DNA of 64,000 bases from Phalacrocorax aristotelis (taxonomy: Eukaryota > Chordata > Aves > Suliformes > Phalacrocoracidae). The stretch spans positions 67,252,733-67,316,732 of the forward strand of contig NC_134276.1 in assembly GCF_949628215.1 (NCBI RefSeq). Direction: 5' to 3'. The translations under genes were made by a program, and so were the position numbers. Positions 26,259 to 64,000 of this stretch are shown one piece after another (the first letter of the stretch is position 1; each line of letters opens with the position of its first letter). Under the pieces are notes generated by a model that saw only the letters and a list, made by a program, of their open reading frames with translations, searched no databases and had not been told where the DNA came from.

Positions 26259-29200
26259 GAAAAATGCTTCCTTCTGTAAAAGGAGGTGCTCATGGAAATG
26301 AAAAAGAGAACTAAAGCTTAGAGTACATGGTGCATTTTGGAAATCACATAATGAGTAGAGTAGTTAAAATTGTTTCTGCTGATAGCTGATAATACCCCGG
26401 TGTTTATTTCTCAGGCGACAGATTAGAGATTTCCCTTAGTGGTCTAGAGGAACACCCCAACCCAAAATCCATAAGGATCTTTACTTGTAAGGTTACTCTG
26501 ATCACACCGACAAGCTCCTTCTGGATGGTGTCCAGCCCTTACCGACACAGGAATAAGAGAAGAAATGGTTCCCTAAATTTCCCTGCTATTCCCACCACTA
26601 TCCCCACCTCTTCTCTGCGTTCATCACTGCTTGCTTGAGAACTGCTTTACAAATTCGGCCATTAGGTGGAGCGTTTCGACCGCCAGCAGCCCAGAGATCT
26701 CCTCTGTGGCATCTCGGGGCTGGGAGGGATGTTCTACCCGAGTGCTGAATAATCCCTGTGTGCTGGGGTCTGCTGGCTGCAGGCGGAAATGAAAAAAAGC
26801 TAAAATGGGGGCGGGGCGGGGGGAAGAGAGAAAATTAATATGAGGTCTTTTCTGTTCTGTTTAGCGCTTTCTTCTATTACCAGCTCCATTGATATTAAAA
26901 AAAAATACAGTGGAGGAAACCTGAGACAAATCGTACACCTTCGGGTCTTGTCTCTATCTTTTCTGTCACACATGATGTGTTAAAGGTTGTCAGAGACACG
27001 ACTCTAGAAGACACTGATAAATTACTACATTACTTCACAGTTCAGAGCCAGAATGTGCATTCATTCATTTTTTGTTGCATTTGAACAATTTGGAATCAGA
27101 CAGCACTACTGGGACAACTGTTTCTTCCTGGTTTTGAGGTCTGGGGAAAAATAGTGACACATTTCCTAATTTTGATGTGGACCAGTCATGCCTTGTGGTA
27201 CAGCACCAGTCTGAGTTCTTCCACTGCCTAAACCTTCTCAGGGTGTGTGCTCTTCTTGCTTGGAGTAGCTATGCTTTATATATCCTCTTTCAATTAAAAA
27301 CAAAACAAAAAAAAAGAAATCAGCAAGCGGGAGCTCTTTGTTACAGTTTCATGGGGAAAACGCTCATCCAGCATGGCTTAGCAGCCCTTTCTGAGCTGGG
27401 GGGGAGAGGGAGCTCTCAGCCCTTCCCCTGGTCCCTTTGAGCTGTCTTGGTGCCTGAAGCCCCAGAAATACAGGCATCACAGCCGCTTCATGAAACTTTT
27501 GGAGAAAGTGGCAGTCTCTTTACAAAGCTGGGACTCTGAGGCCCACGTTTGTCCCACTCAGCTTCAGGTGCCTCAGTTGAGGGCTGCGTTGCTTTAGGAG
27601 ATGGAGGGAGAGCAAGGCACATCCAGAGGGCAGTTGACCTACTGCTGAGTTTGGAGACCAAAGGCAGAGGTTTGCCCTTGTCAGCAATGCAGGAGGATGG
27701 ATGGGGTTGCTGGAGACAACAGCCACGGGTTCAGCTCTGGTAAGGGGACTGTACCACCACACTGGTGTGCAGTTTGTTTGGGTCTGTGCTTGGCTATTCA
27801 AATCACCCCAGACCATTCCTTTTGTGAATCCTGTCTTACTAAGTCCATCTGAGAGGTGTCCTGACAATGTGAAGTGCTAGGGAAGATTTTACTATGGCCT
27901 AATTAGAGAGGACATAAAAAATCTGAAAGACTTTACATGGTCTGGAGTGGCTTTTTTTTGGGCTGTTGACCACAAGACACACCATTCTTCTACTGCTCTT
28001 CTAGCCATTGCCATCAGAATTCCTATGGCCTCACTCCTTCCTTTCCTGGAGGATTAATTTTGTCAGCTCCTGAAACAAAACTTGGTGATTTGCTTAAGTG
28101 AGGCATTTCCTTAAAGGATGTGTTTAGTGCAAATCCCTGCCACATTTTAAGTGAGCTTCAGGGAGGAATGGTCAATTGACTTGGATGGATGACTTATGTT
28201 TTACCAGCAGAGATGAAGGCGTACAACAATCTAAAAGTTAACCTCCACAGGGTGACTCTGCCTGACTTGTCCTGAATATAGGGTGCTTAGTCTCCTACTG
28301 CTGTGTCTCTGTTGAGAAAAACAGACATTGCTGGTGTAAAGTGGAACAGCTGAGGGCTTCCTGGATGGTACCTACTTAATATCTGGCAGATAGGAGAAGT
28401 CCTTTAATTTGTGACAGTTTAGCCTTCTTTCCAGGTGTGAAAAAGGGGCAACAACCCCCAACCCCTCCACCCCCATAAATTTCTTCTAAAGATTAGAAAA
28501 AGAATAATTAAAATGGCTTCTCCTGTGCTGGCAGGAGAAGCCAGCTAATAGAGAATTTACTCTTCAAGTCTGCTGCAAGTGCTCTATGTTGTAAGGACTT
28601 TTCTCAAATAGGAAATGAAATCATGGACAATAAAAATCAAATTATGGTTTAGGTTTAGTACAAAGTGACCTGTATGGTTGCCAGCTCATAAAAGGGGTGG
28701 GTGAAACACACCTCTGCACAGAAGTGCAGTCTTGTACCACCAATAAATTCCTTTTAGCCTCTGTTTTGAGGACCGGTGTGATATATGTATGTGATTTTCA
28801 TGTTGTGACCCTCCAGATGCCAGAAAGAGTAGTTCTTGGCATGTTGCGAAGGAAAAGAAATTGAAGTCTAAGCCTCTTCAGCCATCAGGGGACACGATGT
28901 TCACGTCCCTCCTTCCTCCTGACAGCAGCCCTGGCTGGGCCAGCCCAGTTGTCACGTATGTGACTCGTGTGCATTTTGCTGGCAAATGGGCTTGATCTCT
29001 GCTTGCTGCCAGCCTGCTCTTGTCCTTGTTCCCTTGCTGGCAGTGGGTCAGGGCGCTCTGCCAGCCTGGGCTGGAGGAACGGCCAGCCCTCAGCTGCACA
29101 GAGTGCAGTCGTGGAGAGCGTCTTAAAAATTGAAGGGAAGTCACTGCCACAGGGGAGCAGGACCTCACTTGTGTAAACCCTTTCTTTTTCTGGATAGCTT

Positions 29201-30471
29201 TGCATCTTTCTGAAGGCAAGTCCTTAGGATACGCCTTTAGAGTTCCTCCACAGTAAGTTTTAGCCTGAATGTGTGGTTACAACGCTAAGCTAAATTAGCA
29301 TATGGGAGAGTGGTGCTGTAAGATTTCTCCGTCTGTCACAGCTTTGATACAACCCCCAAGGCAGCAACCCTGCCCTCGCTTCTCAAAAACAAAGTTTGTC
29401 ACACACAAACTTTGCGCAGAAGCTGCTATTACTGTAAACACAAACAACCGTATCCCGTTAGCAGGATTCGGTGACACTGGCTGCTTCCTACTGCTCCATT
29501 TCACATCTCATTGTAAAATAAACACTTCCTAAGACTTTAAATGTGAGTTGCTGCACCTGGCTCATGTCTGTGCATCCCAGGATTTGGAGTGGGACAGATG
29601 TCCCAGGAAGAGCTGAATTGCCCTGGCAAGGTGTTGAGTCTCTCTGGCTTACATTGTCCTCAGGAGAGGTCCTCAGGGCCTTTCAGTGTTGAGCTTTTCT
29701 GAGCTCTTACACTCGCTGCATGTTCATCTGCAGTAATTAAGAACCTTTTGAAATGATGCATTGTTACAACAATAACTCACACAGTGTCTGGCCAAAGTGC
29801 AAATAGCTTCAGAGGAGGTTAAATCACTATTTTTCCAATATTAATATTAATGAAGCTGAACATTTGCATTTGTGGTAAATCCTCTGGTAGCATCAACATC
29901 CTTTGAGGATTTTTCTGCAGATAAATGAAGCATTCCCCTCCTTCCCTCACTACTTCTGCTAACGGCATCACTCAATGCAGCAATAGATCAACAGTTCCCA
30001 TTAATCTGTGAAAAGGCAGAGCTTAGAACAAGTGCTTTTTGACATAATGAAAGCTGACACTGCCTACCACCATTCCTGGAAGAAGTACTAGTGGAGTTTC
30101 ATTAGAATAAGTAAATACAAATAGAGTTCACCCTGAACAGTCGTCTTTGTTACAAACAAAACCCATTAGTTAGCAAGGAGAGTCTGGAGCAGGGCTGAAT
30201 TCATGCGATCTCAAAGCCCTTCTCATATTTAATTTATAAACTGATGATTAATTCAGTGATTAGCTAATTCACTTGCAGTGATTAATTTAATTCATGTCTT
30301 CAGGCTAATGTTTAAGAAAGGAAAAAGCCCAGCTCAGATAGATGCACATCAATGTCCTTGTGATTAAAAAATTATAATATAATGCCCTGGAGAGTAAAGG
30401 AAAAAAGAAAGATCAAGGGAATCGGTAGCATGATCAGTTGTAAGTCCTTGCCTAAGCTGTAGCCACTTTTT
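26259..30471. other. Intergenic plus presumed 3' UTR of long ADPRHL1 mRNA
   Basis: No exon or repeat family was recognised. The right-hand end should contain the 3' UTR of the long ADPRHL1 transcript (minus strand). I find ATTAAA-type hexamers on that strand near 30288 and 30228 but cannot choose the cleavage site. Confidence 0.5.
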
Positions 30472-62582
<32,111 letters not shown>

Positions 62583-62597
62583 TCAGCTCCCCCGACA

Positions 62598-62605
62598 CTT
62601 TATAT
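62598..62605 (-). promoter_or_regulatory. ADPRHL1: TATA-like element of ADPRHL1 promoter
   Basis: The minus strand reads GCTGATATAAAGTGTCGGG, with ATATAAAG 94-101 bp upstream of the chosen ATG. A start site about 30 bp downstream would give a 5' UTR of roughly 65-70 nt. The region has no CpG island, which fits a tissue-restricted (cardiac) promoter. A second, farther non-coding exon cannot be excluded. Confidence 0.4.
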
Positions 62606-64000
62606 CAGCCATTGTGTCACACCGAGAGCGCTCTCTATAAGGCAAGGACTTCCTTTTCTGGCTCTGCAGATGCCATTTCTTGTCTGGGACCTGACGGAGA
62701 GGAAATATTTCATAACCCAGGGATTTTGCAGGGGCTTTGTTCAATGAAACTGCAAGGGCGGACCCACAAAGCAAAGCGCAAAAGCCTCGTTTCTGCAATC
62801 CGGTGTAAAGCAAGCCAGGAAATCCTTAGCCCTACCCAGCCTAAGTAACCCTACACCCAGAAAAACAGATGCCTCCACAGGGGTGTTTATTTATTTAATA
62901 ACTTGTAAATGAATATATTTTCCTGCCCTTTTCTGATATGCTTGAATCAGCCTCCCTTTCAGGGACCAGTTAGAAAGAAAGCCTGCGACAAAAGGAGTTT
63001 CCAAACTCTGTAAAACTAGAATGACGGGTTAAGCAGTAAGAAATCTAGTCAACTGCAGACGACCTCTTCCATTTCTAATTACGTCCTATGGTGATATTTT
63101 AACAGCTTTCTTGCTCTGTTCTACCTATTACAAGACTGTTTTGCTAATTCACTGCCCCCCTGGATAAACGCTGAGCACCATTTGGTGCTGGAACACCAAC
63201 TTCAATCCCACGCCAATTCAAACCAACTTCAATACTCCCTGGCAAAGACCGACTTTTTCCTAAGTGGAGCTCAGGTGTATCCCACATTTGGACTCCGGAA
63301 GGAAACTATTTTGAAAGATGCATTTAAATGGGACCCTGTGAGTCTAAGAAAGTTCATGTATAAAGAAACCTTACTTAGTTAGAACTGAGCTTTATTAACA
63401 CCATCCTTTAAAACTAGATACTTGTGCCATTATGTGCTTCATCCCATTACTGCAGTTCTTTCTGTGCTTCTGCCATGCAGTACAAGAAGGGGCTCCCTGG
63501 CCTTGCAGCTTTTTAAATGTATTTTGCCCACAAACATGACTCTGGGTAGGCTCAACATCTTCCTTCAAGGGGTCTGCTGAGACTGACTCAGATCATGGTT
63601 CCAAGTCACCATCCATGCTGTCCCAAAGATTCACAAATTACTACTACTTTGCAGATAGAAATTAAAATGTAAATATAAACTTGGGTAGATAAACAGAAAG
63701 CTTTCATTGGCTTGACTGCCATTTTGATAAAGGACACCTGGGGAAAGCTCTTTGTTTTTCCTAAATCACCCGGAGCAATAAGCAGTTCATCAAGGGGTGA
63801 GTTATTGACATGTGTGGAAATATCACTGTACTTCACAAGAAACCTTAATGCAGTTTCAGAACACAGATAAGCATCGGCATCCCTATTCTACGTTATAAGA
63901 AGGAAGGTGCTGAAGTGGTGAAAGTAGCCTCTGTTAGTACACTCTTGTTTCAAAGATTAGGGTTAGGGCAATAGAAGTGCTGAGTATTAGGGAGACGACA
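62606..64000 (-). other. ADPRHL1 upstream region
   Basis: No exon of the expected next gene (DCUN1D2 in other vertebrates) was recognised. The sequence is AT-rich with short open frames only. No transposon was identified. Confidence 0.5.

Noticed and set aside
63606..63836. 76-codon minus-strand frame near the right edge as a 3' exon of DCUN1D2
   Set aside because: The sequence has none of the Cullin-binding potentiating-neddylation domain features I know, and no splice acceptor supports it.

Overview
The window looks like avian (bird) nuclear DNA. Sparse multi-exon genes sit among long non-coding stretches. The only obvious interspersed repeats are CR1 LINEs with octamer-type 3' ends, and the gene pair GRTP1-ADPRHL1 matches vertebrate synteny (human 13q34). 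No bacterial-type operon, CRISPR array, tRNA or rRNA was recognised.

Layout. Positions 1-4880 hold the 5' end of GRTP1 on the minus strand: exon 2 at 2973-3124 and a tiny first coding exon at 4843-4880 inside a CpG island (about 4400-5215). The remaining exons lie beyond the left edge. Positions 5.2-30.4 kb are intergenic and contain three recognisable CR1 insertions (12.7, 19.6-22.1 and 25.4-26.3 kb), a 58-bp tandem repeat and simple repeats. Positions 30,472-62,504 are the whole of ADPRHL1 (ARH2) on the minus strand. I could place every exon boundary by GT/AG sites and codon phase. Seven exons give a 354-residue pseudo-ADP-ribosylhydrolase. An additional 4,774-bp exon (30472-35245) adds about 1,591 codons of largely disordered, repeat-rich sequence. 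The right end (62.5-64 kb) is the ADPRHL1 upstream region.

Most interesting point. The stop codon of the short ADPRHL1 isoform lies inside a strong 5' splice site (AA|GTAAAG; in the unspliced frame AAG TAA). Leaving it unspliced ends the protein at 354 residues. Splicing it removes the stop and joins, in the right phase, the giant terminal exon for a predicted 1,944 residues. The giant exon carries about six copies of a 48-49-residue unit with a three-unit higher-order period of about 146 residues. A 260-nt homopyrimidine tract (on the transcript strand) lies in the same intron about 0.9 kb past the switch.

All coordinates come from reading the sequence by eye. Gene names rest on remembered family sequences, and no database search was run.
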